Source: Heloderma charlesbogerti (taxonomy: Eukaryota > Chordata > Lepidosauria > Squamata > Helodermatidae). From it: 64,000 nt of DNA. Numbering within the stretch: the stretch's first letter is position 1; every line of letters begins with the position of its first letter. The stretch spans positions 1,240,001-1,304,000 of the forward strand of contig JANEZZ010000404.1 in the NCBI GenBank assembly GCA_026122225.1, read 5' to 3'. A model generated the notes under the pieces. It did no database searches. It was given only the letters and a program-made list of their open reading frames with translations, and had not been told where the DNA came from. Below are positions 43,751-56,487 of this stretch, one piece after another. The position numbers and the translations under genes were made by a program.

Positions 43751-44269
43751 TGTGACAGGTACCAGGGCAGGGTCAGGAAAAAAATTTTTTTTAAAAATGA
43801 GACGGCAGCCCTAACAGCCGACTGGATCACCCCTGGGTACCAGAGCAAGAAGTGGATCTGTTTCCGCTAGCAAGATTAACCCAGCACCCAACTTACTTCC
43901 ACCCCACCTCTCCAAGATGAGTGTGCCATCTTATTCCAAGTCACACCAGCTGCAGTAGAACTGGAAGGTTTTGTCTGTAAATTCTGAAATCTGGGAGCAA
44001 TTAACGGCTTCTTTGTCTGCTTAACCCCTTGCACCCCTTCCAAAGCACCACTGGTCCATTAGATACAGCGGGTGCTATGATGTGGTGTGTGTGCGTATTT
44101 TAAAGGAAGCACTACTTAACCCTTAAAGTTCCCTGAAAAAACGAGAGGTGGGGGGAAAGCTCTGCATTTTGACTTTGCAATGAAATGCAAAGAATCCAAA
44201 TTTAGGGGCCTCAGTAAGTTCAACAGGGCTTACTATCTTGTAAGTATGGTTAGGATTATTATTAATCGC

Positions 44270-44458
44270 AGTTGTTTCCCAACTTTTTCTCCAAGAGCTC
44301 AGGGTGGCATACATGGGGGTGATCTCATGAGCTTCTTGACAACCCTGTGAGGTTGCTGAGGCTGTGGGGCTGGCAACCCCAAGATCACCTCGTGAGCTTC
44401 ATGGAGGAGTGGGGATCTGGACCCAAATCTCCCTGTTCCAACAGACATACAGCCTTGG
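44270..44458 (-). repeat. MIR/CORE-SINE-like element, minus orientation
   Basis: ttttctccaagagctcaggg, tggcatacatgg, gacaaccctgtgaggttgct, ccccaagatcacctcgtgag and cttcatggaggagtgggg follow the order of the complement of the element at 50785-50962. Confidence 0.55.
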
Positions 44459-44539
44459 TTTTCAAAACCAATTATGTCAAACTAAAAGAAACCTTTACAG
44501 CAGGATGAGCAACACACGGTCTGGTTGGCTTGCGCTGCT

Positions 44540-45660
44540 CACTGGGATTTTGGAAAAAATGGTGGTTTTAGCACTATGGAGTGCTAAAGGGGTCAAATTT
44601 AGCTTGTTCTGCAGCTAACTTTGACCCCTTTTGTATACTGCAATGGTTTGCCAAGAAAATTTGGCAGCAAAACTGGCAAAACCTTTTTTGGGGATGCCCC
44701 ATGGAGTGTGTCCTGTGAGGGTGCCTGGGGGGCAGGGGGAATGGGCCCTGGACCAACACTCCATATGTCCATATTCCTGGGTTCAGTCCATAGTTACAGG
44801 CTCTGGGCAGGGTTGAGAAAGTGGCAGCAGTTTTGGTCAAAGATGTCCACCTGGGACCTTGAAGAGCTCTTGTTAGTACTGGGTTAAATGGGTCACTGAT
44901 CTGTCATTGCATAGGCTTTTTTTAATGGCACTTTTTCTGTAACATATGGGAATTTGGGGGAAGGGATGGGCCCCTGGTGTGAGACAGATAACTGGGTACA
45001 GCAGGAATCCCCGGGCTACTAGCCACAGCCCTCTGCCTTTGCCACAGCTTCTCGTTTTCAAAATTTAATTAGTTCCTCCATAAGGGCCAGTAACCTGCTC
45101 TTTTTATCCAAGCGGAGAGCTTTAGGTTTCAGACAGACTCTAGATTCCAATCCAGATTGTAGTTGCACATCCCACTGAAAGCGGGGGAAACATACGCAGA
45201 TCACTGCACTTCACATCCCATTCTCAGTGCTTAAATTACTAATCGTTAATTCCGTAAGTCATTTTTGTGCAAAGAACTCCCATTTATCCAGCCTGAATTT
45301 ACTACCAGTCAATCTCATTGGATGATCCTGAGCTCAAATATTTTAAGTGTGTAAAAATATTCCTTCTATTCACTCTCAACAGCCTTAAAGAGCAATACTG
45401 AATCCTGGGGTGAGAGAATAAGTCTGAACTCAGAGAGGACCAAAAAGCTCTTCCCTTCAGAACAAGGAACAGCAGGAAAGAGAGAAAGGATGGAGGCAGT
45501 GAAAAAGTCCCATGTGATTAAAAAAGATGCTACGTTTAGGTAGCTACACCTCTGAAGTGATGCTGCAGCAACGATGCCAGAGGGTTGTACACCTAAGAGT
45601 GGGAAAGAAAGACAGACAGACAGACAGACAGGCATCTTCCTGTGCCAATTTCTCTTTGTT
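44540..45660. other. Intronic sequence with a short hairpin and (GACA)n
   Basis: aaaggggtcaaatttagct (44586-44604) is mirrored by agctaactttgacccctttt at 44613-44632 (two mismatches allowed), a compact hairpin. (GACA)5 lies at 45611-45631. The rest has no recognised feature. Confidence 0.45.
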
Positions 45661-45666
45661 AAAACT

Positions 45667-46035
45667 AGGGCTGTGTACCACTTCAGCCCGAAGCCTGAGT
45701 TCCGAGCCAAAGCAGGGCACTTCCAAGGTGAGGCAATGGGAGCACGAAGTGGGCCGGGTCACTCCAAAGTGCTTCGGAGCCCAGCCCCTTACCTGGGCCC
45801 TTGGGACGTGTGCCAGCAGCCGTCTTCCTGTTCCAGGGAGTCGCCATTTTTAAAATGGCAACTCCCTGGAGCAGGAAGACGGCAGCCAGCATGCATCCTG
45901 AGAGCCCAGGTAAGCTGCTGGGGGCTCAGGCAGTGTGGCCAGGGGACCTCCAGAATCAGCCCAAAGTGAACCAGGCCCACCTCGGAAGCTCCGAAGCAGC
46001 CTCCGAGGCAGATCAGGGGGTCCTTGCACAGCCCT
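45667..46035. mobile_element. Long palindromic element, 369 bp
   Basis: The core 45822-45889 is nearly perfect: gtcttcctgttccagggagt, then cgccatttt, against aaaatggcaactccctggag and caggaagac. The complementarity extends outwards through cccaggtaagc/ttacctggg to the ends agggctgtgtacc and ggtccttgcacagccct. No protein frame. Target duplication not evident. Confidence 0.65.
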
Positions 46036-46689
46036 CATTAAAAGGCAGCGGGAACTATTTGGGATGCCTTTTCAGGCTGGGTAGGATGCAAGGAAAAGAG
46101 AGAAGAAACCGATCTCCAGTCTGATGGCAAGGAAAAACTGCACTGAAAAAGGAGATGGTTAAGGGGTTCTTCTGCTGAAAAGGCCATTCCTGGGGAAAGC
46201 TTTCTGGAAAAAGTGACACCCCCCCACCCCATACACACACAGACACACACACCCGCCCTACCTTGAGCCTCTTTTCTCTGTCAGCTCCCATTGCTAAAAA
46301 AAAGTGCTCGCCTCAACCACAGCAGATATGTTTTCACTCTTTTCTCTCGCGGCCGATCCAAACAAATCCTGAGAAGATTAACCTGCCTGGCAGAGCTGAC
46401 ACAGAGCACAATGGCCAGCCCAGATCCAGCACAGCGTGGGTGGAGTGCAGAGGGCTGCCCTGCTTCTGTTCTCTGCTGCCAAGCAGGAGTTTGTTTCCAG
46501 CCATTAGGCTCAGCCCCTCACCAGCCTAGCCGGGATGGCTGACCATAAGGCAGGATGGGGAGCATTTCAACTGTGCTGTTTATTCCCCCCCCCCACTTGC
46601 TGCTTTTCAAATACGGCCACAAAGATTCAGTGGCTTCCCAGGAAAGCCTGGGCTGCACGTTTAACATCTCCCCTCCCAGTCTGGGAGAC

Positions 46690-47140
46690 CATATAATGCC
46701 GACCTTGAACCAACTACACTGGCTTCCACTTTGCTTCCAAGCTCAATTGGAAGTGCTCGTTATGACCCGTACAGCCCTAAAGGGTTTGGGGCCAGGATAT
46801 CTGGAAGGCTGCCTCTTCCCATAAGAGCCTGCCTGTACTTTACAATCTTCATCAGAGGCCCTGTTGTAGGTGCCATCACCAAGAGAGGCTATGCTGGGGG
46901 GGGGATACAAGAGACAGGGCCTTTTCTGTAGCGGCACCTCAATTGTGCAACTCTCTTCCAAGGGAGGCCAGGCTGGCTCCAACCCTATTGGGTTTTAGAC
47001 AGGCAGTGAAAACTGTACTGTTTCGCCAGGACTTGGGCTTTTAAAATTGCTTTTTCTCTTTAAAAATGTTCCGTTTTTGTTTTTACCTATTGTGATTTTA
47101 GTGTATTATTGTATTGTTGCTTTAAATGAGGGGCACCAAA
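46690..47140 (+). repeat. L2-like LINE 3' end
   Basis: The plus strand reads LNQLHWLPLCFQAQLEVLV and TRTALKGLGPGYL (family LHWLPV..R..FK.L...YKALNGLAPxYL). It then continues with frame breaks through gccagcaatt-like cctcaattgtgcaactctct, and a T-rich 3' UTR to about 47140. Confidence 0.7.
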
Positions 47141-49556
47141 CTACTTTGGGGGGGGGACAGATGACCCACCCACCCCTCTGTGGACTGTATAATGTCAGCG
47201 GGCACACCTACGCCCTCCTAACATCATTTGCTCCTTGGCCCAAGCACCAGATGGATCTTCCAGCTGGCACTTGAGCCAGGCACAAGGCGTCACTGTGCAC
47301 AGGCTTTCCCCGTTAGGGAAGTCCTGTGCACAGAGAAGCCAAGCCAGATTAGCCTGTGTTGTTCGCTCCAGTGGGGAGCGATGGAGACCAGCTCGGCTCT
47401 AGCCCGTCTTCGTGCCCCTCGCCTCCTTCTCAATGGAACAGCAAAGGGGACGCAATCCCCTCTCCTTCATGCAAAGGCAAAGGGGACTCACCCACATGTG
47501 GGGAAAGGGGCCGCTTTCCCCGGCATGTGTGAATCCCAAGGCCCGCCACCACTCACCCTCCCGCTGCTCTCTCCCATCTCAGATCAGAGAGAGCGGTGAG
47601 CAGTTGCCCCCTGAGGGGTCCCCCCCAGGGTTCAGACCCCAGGAGGCTGTGCCAGTCGGCTTGGGGTGCCTCGAGAGCCAGAGATGCTGAACTACGTCAC
47701 TTTGAAGGCCCCACTAGGTAGAAAAGTGATTTATAAATACTTTAAATAAAGAGATAAAGAAACAAGCAAACAAACAACTGATACCCTAAACTCCTCCCGA
47801 ATTTGGATGAGCTCCTGGATATTCTTCCTCCCCAAACTGGCTTTATCTATAACACACCCACACCAAAGACCACTCTGGCTCTTGTTTGTCTAGATCGCTT
47901 GTTTCCTCCACCATTGTTGGGGCAGTATCCAAAGAGCAAGGAGCTTTCCCAAAGGAAAGTCAAAGCATTTGGGAGGGTGGGAGGGAGGAGGAAGGAAGGA
48001 AGGAAGGAAGGAGAAAAAGATCTGCCTTGGATCCTTCTTCAGGCTCCATACAAGCTACCTATTTCCCAGGCATCACAACAGCTGGTCACTTTGATCGGAT
48101 GAATTTTGCACTGACACTTGGCCCGCCATCATTTTAAAAATGACAGTACCTGGAGAACAGCTCTCAGAGCAAGCCTCCAGCTTGACCTATTTTCCAACAC
48201 CTTTTTAACTAGCACAGAGTACAATCCATGTTTCTTTAAAAAAAAAAGTACCCAAGCAACCCAAATTCTAGGAGCGAAAAAACGCAGAATTCTGGGAGTG
48301 ATTGTGACCTACATAGATAATGTACAAATTGAATGAGTTTGCATGTGCTCCTTTTCCCTGGCTTTTTCGGTCATTTAAAAACATAATTTTGCATAATGCT
48401 TATGATTTTCCTCGAGATTTCACCAGGCATCAATTATCCATAAGCATATCTTCATAAGGACCAGAAACTTGCTAAAATTCTCGTGGCCCTTTATTTTTCA
48501 CCCAGTAACACATGGCATGCTTTTTCTGTGGTCACTTCTAGCAGGAAAAGCTGCCGATAACGAACATCCTTAGTAACAAGTGGTTGAGTGAGGAAGAAGT
48601 TGAACATTCCCCTGTCGAAAATGGTCCTGTTCTAACACAGAAAGGGAAAAAAGAGAGTCATCGTCAGTCTCCCTCACACCCCATCCTGTCCCAACAATGC
48701 TTCGGATCATTTTCACCAAGCCAGTATACTTAAAATACCTCAGCCTTACAAGTTTCAGCTGGAATGCATCACTATAAAACCGAGCTAACCCAGCCTCCGA
48801 AACTATCCCATTACATTAAAAGCTCCAATGGAGCGAGAGTGAGTTATCTGGTGGTGGAAACTTTGACAAGAGGCCTACAACCAACTCGCTCTCCTCAAAA
48901 GCTTTCCCTCCCCATTATTTCATTACTCACGATGCGAGATTGGCGCGTCCCAAGACAAGCGATCCGTGACAGGTTGGGGGCATTGTCGGAGCTGCGTTTT
49001 CACAGCCCCAAACTGCTTGTTTGTACAAGCCAACTCTTCAGAGACATACTTTCAGAGTTAAGTCATCCCAGCCCTCCGCCGTAAGCTCACTTTCCTCCCC
49101 CGCCCCTTCTTCCAAGACCCTTCCTCTCCTGTTCATTTTGCCTGCCGAGTTTGACGGCAGAGAGAAAAACACGGGTGCCCCTTCACATATGATGGACGGC
49201 AAGGCTGCACAGCCGCCTGTGGGCTCCGTGAGAGCGGCCACTGAAACGCTGGCCAAAGCAAAACACGGGGTGACTTTGGAAGTCCTTCCTGAGGCAAAAC
49301 ATCCGAGGAATAAAAAGAGCGTTTCTCAACAGTGGGTGCCCCGTTCGCACATCCCTCATTTCAGTGTGGTGTCTCCCAGTGTAGGATGATGCAGGCGTTG
49401 CAGTGGCTTGTCTTGCTACTAGCTTGGCTGTAGCATGCCAGGGCTGCATCAGCATGGAGGAAGTGACCCCTGACCACGGCAGCATGGAAGTAAATGTGCC
49501 TTTGCCCACGTGAATCCAACATGACAGAGGGAGGCCAGCATTTGGGCCGCAGAGCT
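47141..49556. other. Intronic sequence, nothing firmly recognised
   Basis: It contains (GGAA)n at 47992-48011 and a possible L2-type tail at 47700-47760. 48330-48800 is AT-rich and appears single-copy. Confidence 0.4.
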
Positions 49557-49699
49557 TAGGTCAGCCTCCCGCAATTTGGTGCCTTCCATATGTGATGGAC
49601 TGCAACTCCCATCATTCCCAGCCACCACAGATGGCTGGGAATGATGGGAGCTGCAGTCCAACACATATGGAGGGCACCAAGTTGGGGAAGGCTGACCTA
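49557..49699. mobile_element. Small hAT-like palindromic element
   Basis: taggtcagcctcccgcaatt, tggtgccttccatatgtgat and ggactgcaactcccatcatt are mirrored by aatgatgggagctgcagtcc, aacacatatggagggcacca and agttggggaaggctgaccta. The central loop is short. Confidence 0.8.
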
Positions 49700-50663
49700 G
49701 TCATGTTATCTGTGTCATGCAGAAAACTTCCAATGCTTCTGTAAAATCCAAGCACTGCTGCGCTAACGTGTGTTTTTGAAAAGGTCCAAGAGAATCCACA
49801 CTATCAATCACCTCCTTGAAAATGCCCCCTCCACCCCCAGGGCACTCACTCTCTTTTGTTCGCTTCATCTCTCTGCTACTTGGAGAGTGGCATGCAGCCA
49901 GCGCTGGTTATTAATTAATCCTGAGGGTGCACATTACATTCCTCGCCACCCTAACCACTTCCTACGCTGGCTGAGGCGGTGGGCACAGCTTGCGCCTGCC
50001 AACTGCCTTCTGCGCTGTACAATATTGCAGCCACAAGATGCAGGAAGGAACGTGCACAGGCTGGCATCCACATTAAAGAAACCCCAAACCTTTCCAACTT
50101 CTTTCTTTCTTCTTCTTTTACGGTATTTTCTGATGGAAATCCCATAGTTCAAAAGAAAAGGGAACACACCTTGGACAGAGAGGCCTGAGAATTCACTGGG
50201 AACGCTATGATCACATGTGTATGTGATCTTGTCATACAGATGCAGATACCTCAGAGCATGTGCAGAGTGTCTCCACTAAATAGTCCTTCACCGCTAAATA
50301 GCCACAGAAATGCCCTACACATCTAGAATTAGGTGGCAGGGCTTCCAGCCTCGGCGTTTCCCCCTAACAATTACCCACCAAAGAACTCAGGTTTGGGTCA
50401 AGCCTCTGTGATTTAGATGGTAGCCTTGTACTTCTGAGTGTGTCTGCCTGGTTACGTCTGAAGAACTTGCATCTTGTGGACATAAAGAGGGATAATGCAG
50501 CTTACCATGAACTCACCTGGGCCTCGCTGATGGGGGTGGCTCACAATCAACATCATCGGGGTGCTTTCCCAACGACAGAACGTTGACATTTAATGCACAT
50601 GGCCCAAGATGGCCTGATTACTACAGAAATTAGAAAACTGGGCATGCAAATTTAAATCTAGAG
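49700..50663. other. Intronic sequence, nothing recognised
   Basis: No repeat or gene recognised. An apparent SMAD6-like word at 50188-50200 was examined and rejected. Confidence 0.4.
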
Positions 50664-50764
50664 CAGCCTTCTCCAGCTTGGTGCTCTTCAGATGGCCATG
50701 CTGTCTGGAAATTATGGGAGTTGTAGTCCAACACATCTGGAGGGCCCCAGGTTGGGGAAGGCTG
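50664..50764. mobile_element. Small hAT-like palindromic element, internal deletion
   Basis: It starts cagccttctccagcttggtg and ends ggccccaggttggggaaggctg; one arm carries gggagttgtagtccaacaca. Flanks atctagag (50656-50663) and gcctagag (50765-50772) match at 6 of 8 and fit the nnCTAGnn preference of Charlie-type hAT elements. Confidence 0.7.
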
Positions 50765-50784
50765 GCCTAGAGACAGACTGGAGG

Positions 50785-50962
50785 ACTTCAATTTGGATGG
50801 GGAGGCGGGGATCAAATCCCTTCTTGGCCATGAGGCTCACTGGGTGCCTTTGGGCAAGTAATACTCTTTCTGTACAGCCTACCACACAGGACTGTTGTAA
50901 AATGGAATAATCCCAAGTACACAACCTCGAGACCCTTGGAGGAAGGGTGGGATACAAATGTC
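50785..50962 (+). repeat. MIR/CORE-SINE-like element
   Basis: ggggatcaaatcccttcttg, gccatgaggctcactgggtg, cctttgggcaagta, acacaggactgttgtaaaat and accctt-ggaggaagggtggg-atacaaat follow the layout of MIR-type SINEs (tctgtgacctTGGGCAAGT-like core, GTTGT..AAAAT, L2-type tail). Confidence 0.6.
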
Positions 50963-53010
50963 GTAGGCAGAGAACTACCTCATCATAGCAACGCACACAG
51001 CAGCAAACATGAAGCCAGACCACATCTTTGCCAGAATGCGAATGCCATCAGCCTGATAATGCACCCCCCGCCCCAAAGAAAAAGTTGAGACATAAACTGG
51101 CAATATTTTGGACAAGAATGCCTTGGCATCTGTGACCTGTACAGAGCCCTAAGAACAGGGCGGGTGGCAGACCTAAATAAAATAAACTTCAGGGCCCCGA
51201 AACCTAAACCAAAGCCAGAAGAAAAAAAACACAGAGGGAAAGAGACATCTGATCTGTTTTGCTGTTATGAATCCGTAGGGTGGGTGGAAGATCCCAGCGA
51301 CGGCACATGCTGAAGTTCTATTTACTATGGTTTATTTTTGTAAGATTTCCTATTGCTTTTTGGGGAGGGAGCAAGAGGGAAGAACTAAGGGAAGAGGAGC
51401 TGGTGAATCTATCCAGTCTCTCCCATTGCATGCAAAGAGAACTGCTGGTAGCCAACATTCCACTGAGCAGACCTGGAGCAGAATCCTAACTGTCTTTAAA
51501 AAGGGGGGGGACGGACAAAACTGCAGTTCATGTTTAAAAAGGGGGGGATCCAAACTTGGGTTAAATCAACATCTGCAAAAGATATCCCCACTGAACAAAA
51601 TAGCAGGATTTCATTAAGTAAATTGCAACTTGGCAAAAATTCTGAAAGAAAAAAGGGGGAAAGCCACAGTCAAGCCTGTAATTTAAACCCTGCTTTAACA
51701 GTGATGCCATGACTGCAACAGACTGCAATTCCAAGTTTTTTGTGTGTTTTTTAAATCCACTCCCTGGTTCTTGCTACCCCCACCTCAGAGAACCACAATA
51801 TTTGCAGGTAATTATAACATTAGAAGGACCTTCCCTGCTGTGAAGATAAAGATGGGAGAGGAGGGAGGAGAGCCTCTCAAAAGACTCCATTGTAATTCAA
51901 AATGAATTTACAAAACAACCCGAGAATGTGACTCCCTCGGGAGGTTTTGACCACAGGGGTGAGCTAGTGATCTGCTCAGCAGCCGGAGTTGTTGTTGTTT
52001 GCAGCGTGGGCCAAACTCTGGAGGTGCAAAAGTAGTCTATATACAGTAGCAGGTGTGTGAAGCCTGGCCATGCATACTTTTAAGCCCAGGTTCAATTACT
52101 CTCCCCAACCCCAGAACCACACCAAAGCAGACTTTGTTTGCTTCAACTCGGGAACACAGTTTGATCATGCTTTCCATCAGTTTGGCTGTATGCTTCAGCC
52201 AGTAGTGCAAAAACTGATTGCGATCCCTTCCGATGACTCAGCAGTGCACAAATACACTCCACCAACAGGCCAATATGAACCCAAGGAACAAACACACATG
52301 CAGAAAGAAAATGCCATTTTAAAATAAATCACTCACAAGCAATCACCTAGCTGAATTCACTGGCAGCTACTAGTGACATGCTTTATTTCTTCAACCCCAG
52401 CCAGAGATCTAAGTTCCCCAATGTAACAAAATAATCTTCCAACTTTTGAGTGAGATACAAAATTGGGAAGGGGGGGGGGAGCAGCAGCAGCCCACATCAC
52501 CAATTATTTGCTTAGACTGGGCTTGGCTTCTTGCAATTTTCCTGGCACTTAAGACTATGGTCTGTTATTTTGGAAGGCTCTCCACTGTATACAGAGCTGA
52601 GAAACCAGCAAGCTTACTTCCTCCGTGGTCTAAACATCCGCATGCCATCCCTAGCTGGATAAAACTGTGCACTTCAGGAAACAGCACAAGAACTGTCAAT
52701 AATTCTGTGTGTGGAGAACAAACAGTCATCACCAGAAAAGAAAAAAGGGAACAGCAGATCCCCAAGTCAGAGCCTCTCACAACAGAGTCACCAGGGGTTG
52801 TTGTGATCACAATGCAACCCACTTTTTCTGGCTCCCAAGAAATTATTTAATGCACCCACTAGATTCCAGAGAATCTCAGCAGTCTCCCCACTGCCCTAAA
52901 TGAGCAAGCATCTTGACTGCAGAGATGAGCTGATGCAGTATGATAATATGTCAGCTAAAGATCCCTACAGACTGCAGGGAGGGTACAAAGTTGGGTGGCA
53001 GAGCAAATAC
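50963..53010. other. Intronic sequence, nothing recognised
   Basis: Only G-runs (51502-51511, 51540-51547, 52470-52479) and AT-rich stretches. No gene or repeat supported. The open frame at 52070-52327 has no recognisable family. Confidence 0.4.
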
Positions 53011-53190
53011 TTTCCAGGCAGAGGATCCCACGTTTAATCACCACTCCCTCCAGTTGAAAAAAATAAAGATCTCAAGTAGCAGTCTTGGGAAAGGCTTCTG
53101 CCAGAGACCTTGAGAACTGCGTATGGTCGGAGTAGATAATATGGGACTAGATATACCAATGGTGTGACTTAATATAAGCCAGTTTTGTTC
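53011..53190 (+). repeat. tRNA-derived SINE, diverged
   Basis: Faint co-linearity with 23600-23765: ccaggcagaggatcccacg, gtcttgggaaaggcttctgc, cagagaccttgagaactgc and atgggactagatataccaa. Confidence 0.45.
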
Positions 53191-53224
53191 ATTTATAGGA
53201 CTCAGACTAGAACAGGTCTTGTAG

Positions 53225-53646
53225 ACAGAGGATTCTTTTGCCTGTCTCCTTGGACTCTCAGGTTCAACTCATACCTGAAAGAACACCCTCTCCTCTATGT
53301 GCCTGCCCAAGATCTTTGGGAGAGGCCCTTCTTTCGAGACTAGTGCCTTCAGAGGTATGTTTGGTGGCAACGGTGGTGGCTCCCAGGCTGTGGAACTCCC
53401 TGTGGAGGGAGGCCAGGTTTGCTCCCTCTCTGCTGTCCTTCCACCAGCAGGAAAAGGCTGCTTTATTCAAGCAGGCCTTTGGCGTGCAAGTGTGTCTGTT
53501 GGGTTGAATGTTTTTACCTTGCTATTGTTGGTTTTAATGTATTTGTTTTATGATTGTTCTTATCAAGTTTTATTTGTGATTGTAAACAGCCTTGACTGAC
53601 ATTTTTGGTAGAAAGGTGGGGTACAAATAAAATAAATAAATAAATC
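53225..53646 (+). repeat. L2-like LINE 3' end with 3' UTR and (AAAT)n tail
   Basis: Plus-strand peptide VVAPRLWNSLWREARFAPSL then QQEKAALFKQAFGVQ is the typical C-terminus of L2-clade ORF2 (APRLWNSLP...SLxxFKxxLKxxLF). It is followed by gccttgactgacatttttgg and ggtggggtacaaataaaata, ending in the taaa repeat. Confidence 0.8.
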
Positions 53647-54932
53647 AGCCCATCAATATCCTCCAACTTTCCTCCTCTGGCATTTGCCATTTGACAACTG
53701 AGGGTTTCAATCCAGTGTTAACACTTCTACTGATGGTGAAAGCTCTGTCTGATAGTTCATGGATTACCACATTTTGGGTTCCTACTGATTACATTCTCCA
53801 TTCTGTTTGCCCTCACGACAACCTAGTGAGATCAGTCATGGTTATTCAGGTTATGGTTATTCACAGTATTCTTCAGATGGGGATCGGATGGTAAAATATA
53901 CTGCCCTGACCAAAGCCGCATTAGCAAAGCAATGGGGGGGAGATAGGATTTGCATCTGAGTCAGGCTGCTAGTCCTATTGTTGGGGCCTAGCAAACAATA
54001 TGACTCCAACTTCAATCAAGTCATTCAATTTACTTCTTATTTATACTGTAGTTATCATCATCCGAGGAAGCAGAAATGGACTCCCTCTGTTTGCAGAGTT
54101 ACTTCTACAGAACTGGAAAACATCACTGGCAGTTTGGAAAGGAAAACAGGTCAGCCCCTGTGTAGTTGCTTCCTCTGAGCCAGACTAAAGAACCTTTGAG
54201 TGTCCTGAAACAGTTTCCCCCTTTCCAAACCCATGCTGCTTCCAAGAAAACCATTCTGATGGCAGGAGGGGGCACAAGGTTAGCACAATATATAAAAACT
54301 AGCAGCGCCCCCAGAAACGCGAGGAATGCAGGAATGCTGAAATGATTTAGCATGAGAAAACATTATGGGAGCACATAATTGAAAAGCAGGCCTTTCCTCT
54401 CCAGAGCCCTGGCGTTTGAAATGCCTTCCAAGTCTTCTCCAATGTTCCTCATGCTTCATCATCTCACAGGAATATGGAGCTGTATTCTGCAGGGCAAATA
54501 AACACACGATCTGCCCTCCCCCTTCCAATCTCAGCTTTTTAATAAAAATCCCTCTTTTTTAGCTTTATGCTCAGGCTTCACTTGCAATTAAGAAATGGTT
54601 CAGGGGTGAATGTCCCTGCTGCACCGCCTAGAATAGCTGCCATTTAGGGGGAGTGAGGTGACCACGCAAATTACTGCAAAGTCTCCACAGCTTTCCAGCT
54701 GGAAACCACACAAATTATCGACGTATCTGTAGGTGCAGTGTCTTTTTCCTTTGACGCAAGCGAGGGCTCCAAGTAATGGAAAAGTGTCCAGCTTGTTGAT
54801 CCGTCCCACTTCACAGTTCTATGGCAAAGAGTAAGTGGGTGTGAAATGTTGCCTGAATCCAATGTTTGCTTCCAGAGGGGCAGCACCCATGTTCGTCTCT
54901 TGCAGCAAAAAATATGAAACCAGGTTGGAACA
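53647..54932. other. Intronic sequence, nothing recognised
   Basis: No gene or repeat recognised. Confidence 0.4.
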
Positions 54933-54940
54933 CCATAAAG

Positions 54941-55070
54941 CAGAGGTGGGCAGCTTGTTTGGCCTAAAACACCCACCATTCCTCACCACTGGCTATGTTG
55001 GCTAGGGCAGGTGGGAGTTGTAGCCCACAACTAGGGCTGATGGGAGTTGTAGGCAAAGTTGCCCACCCCG
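54941..55070. mobile_element. Small hAT-like palindromic element with 8-bp TSD
   Basis: It starts cagaggtgggcagcttgttt and ends aaagttgcccaccccg; the arms include gtgggagttgtagcccaca. Flanks ccataaag (54933-54940) and ccttaaag (55071-55078) match at 7 of 8, supporting hAT-type insertion for this family. Confidence 0.8.
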
Positions 55071-55078
55071 CCTTAAAG

Positions 55079-55952
55079 ACTACCAAATTTATTATGGCAT
55101 AAGCTCTCATGGGCTAGAGTCCACTTCATCAGTTGCTATTCTTGCACAGAGCGTGATTTTTTAAAGAACCCACTGCCCAGTCAATGACTGGAAAGAAAAG
55201 TGGCTTGTTTCAAACTGACACAAGTGTTTGCTCCTGCAGAAAGCAGGCCACATTTGCTCAGGGCCAAAGCACATGCTTGTGCCGACGCGCCATTGATGGT
55301 ATTACAGAAAGGGCCATAGGTGGCAAGGTTGAGAAAGGGTGACCAGGGAGGTTTATTCACTGTTACGTGCTTGCATAACCTGCCAAATTTTAGCATACTG
55401 ACCAATGAGAGCACAAGAACATAAGCCCTGGCTTTGAGCTCTCTCTAACATCCTTTTGTCCCAATACAGCAGAAAGGTTTATAAAGAATGTATGGTCTAT
55501 GGGGCCAAAATCAGCATTTGGAAAGACCCGTTTTCCCCCAGGTTTTTTGGTCCCCCCCCCAAAAAAACTGCTCAGGCTTCCTGAAAAGATAGCAAGTTAG
55601 CAGCTTTGACAAAGATTTAAGACCTTCTAAGTGCTGTGTATAAATTTTAGGAAGTACTTTAAAACAGTTACACAAGCAATTGAGGAAAATCGGTTATTTC
55701 TCCAACATTCAACCACTGATCTTTCTGGACTCACGATCACTGACTTCAGGGTTCTTCCCCCACCCCCACATATTTTCTTTACAGGGGCCGAAAATCAGAA
55801 CATTGCTAAACTGCTAAACAAGAATTGCTAAATAATATTCATACCTTGGCTTGAAACCTTACAATCGAGGTTATACACAAAATGACTCCTAATCCTTGCT
55901 GTTCTCTTGAGGAGCAGCACAGACACAACTGAAACATCTAAGTCTGCAGTAG
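55079..55952. other. Intronic sequence, nothing recognised
   Basis: No gene or repeat recognised. Confidence 0.4.
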
Positions 55953-56075
55953 GGAACCAGTGGCCCTCCAGCTGTAATTGGACTACAACTCCCAGCCTTC
56001 CTGACCATAGGTCATGCTGGCTGCAGCTGATGGACATTGGAGTCAAAGAAGTTCCTCACCCCTACCCTACATCTT
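55953..56075. mobile_element. Small hAT-like palindromic element, diverged
   Basis: gtggccctccagctgtaatt and ggactacaactcccagcctt, with an imperfect second arm ending agttcctcacccctac, match the 43616 and 54941 family. Confidence 0.6.
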
Positions 56076-56365
56076 CACTTGACCTTCTATATGTCCAGTT
56101 AATAATATTGCGAGTGCAGTAAACAACTCTCACAACTGTCACGGCCTCTGGACAACCGTGTTTTGTGACTGTGCCTCAAACCACAGCCTGTCGGCCAGTT
56201 CCCAAGCTGGCATATGTACTGCCATCTATGATAGTTTGCTTTATCATTTTTTTTGATACACAGAGGCCAAGGGGAAGCCCATGAGCGCCCATACTAAAAA
56301 AAGACAAGGAAACGGCCGCAAGCCAGGTGGGGGAAGAAGTTCAATTTTCAAAGTAATGAATAACT

Positions 56366-56415
56366 AATGTTTCAATCCTAAGAATATTTACTTGGTAGTA
56401 AGTCCTGCTGGGGGC
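56366..56415 (+). repeat. Short dispersed repeat (agtaagtcc type)
   Basis: caatcctaagaatatttact and tggtagtaagtcctgctggg match one half of the 8536-8620 repeat. Confidence 0.4.
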
Positions 56416-56487
56416 TCCCCCTACATGGGGGAGTATCAGGAATCTTCCACTGGTGGAAAATGTGGTGGCTAGGTTGCTAGCCAGTGC

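Noticed and set aside
50185..50200. Minus-strand word reading SEFS, like the end of the preceding SMAD6 exon (GEFS)
   Set aside because: It is not followed by a GT donor and the upstream residues do not match the conserved linker. A similar word at 52354-52366 fails for the same reasons.
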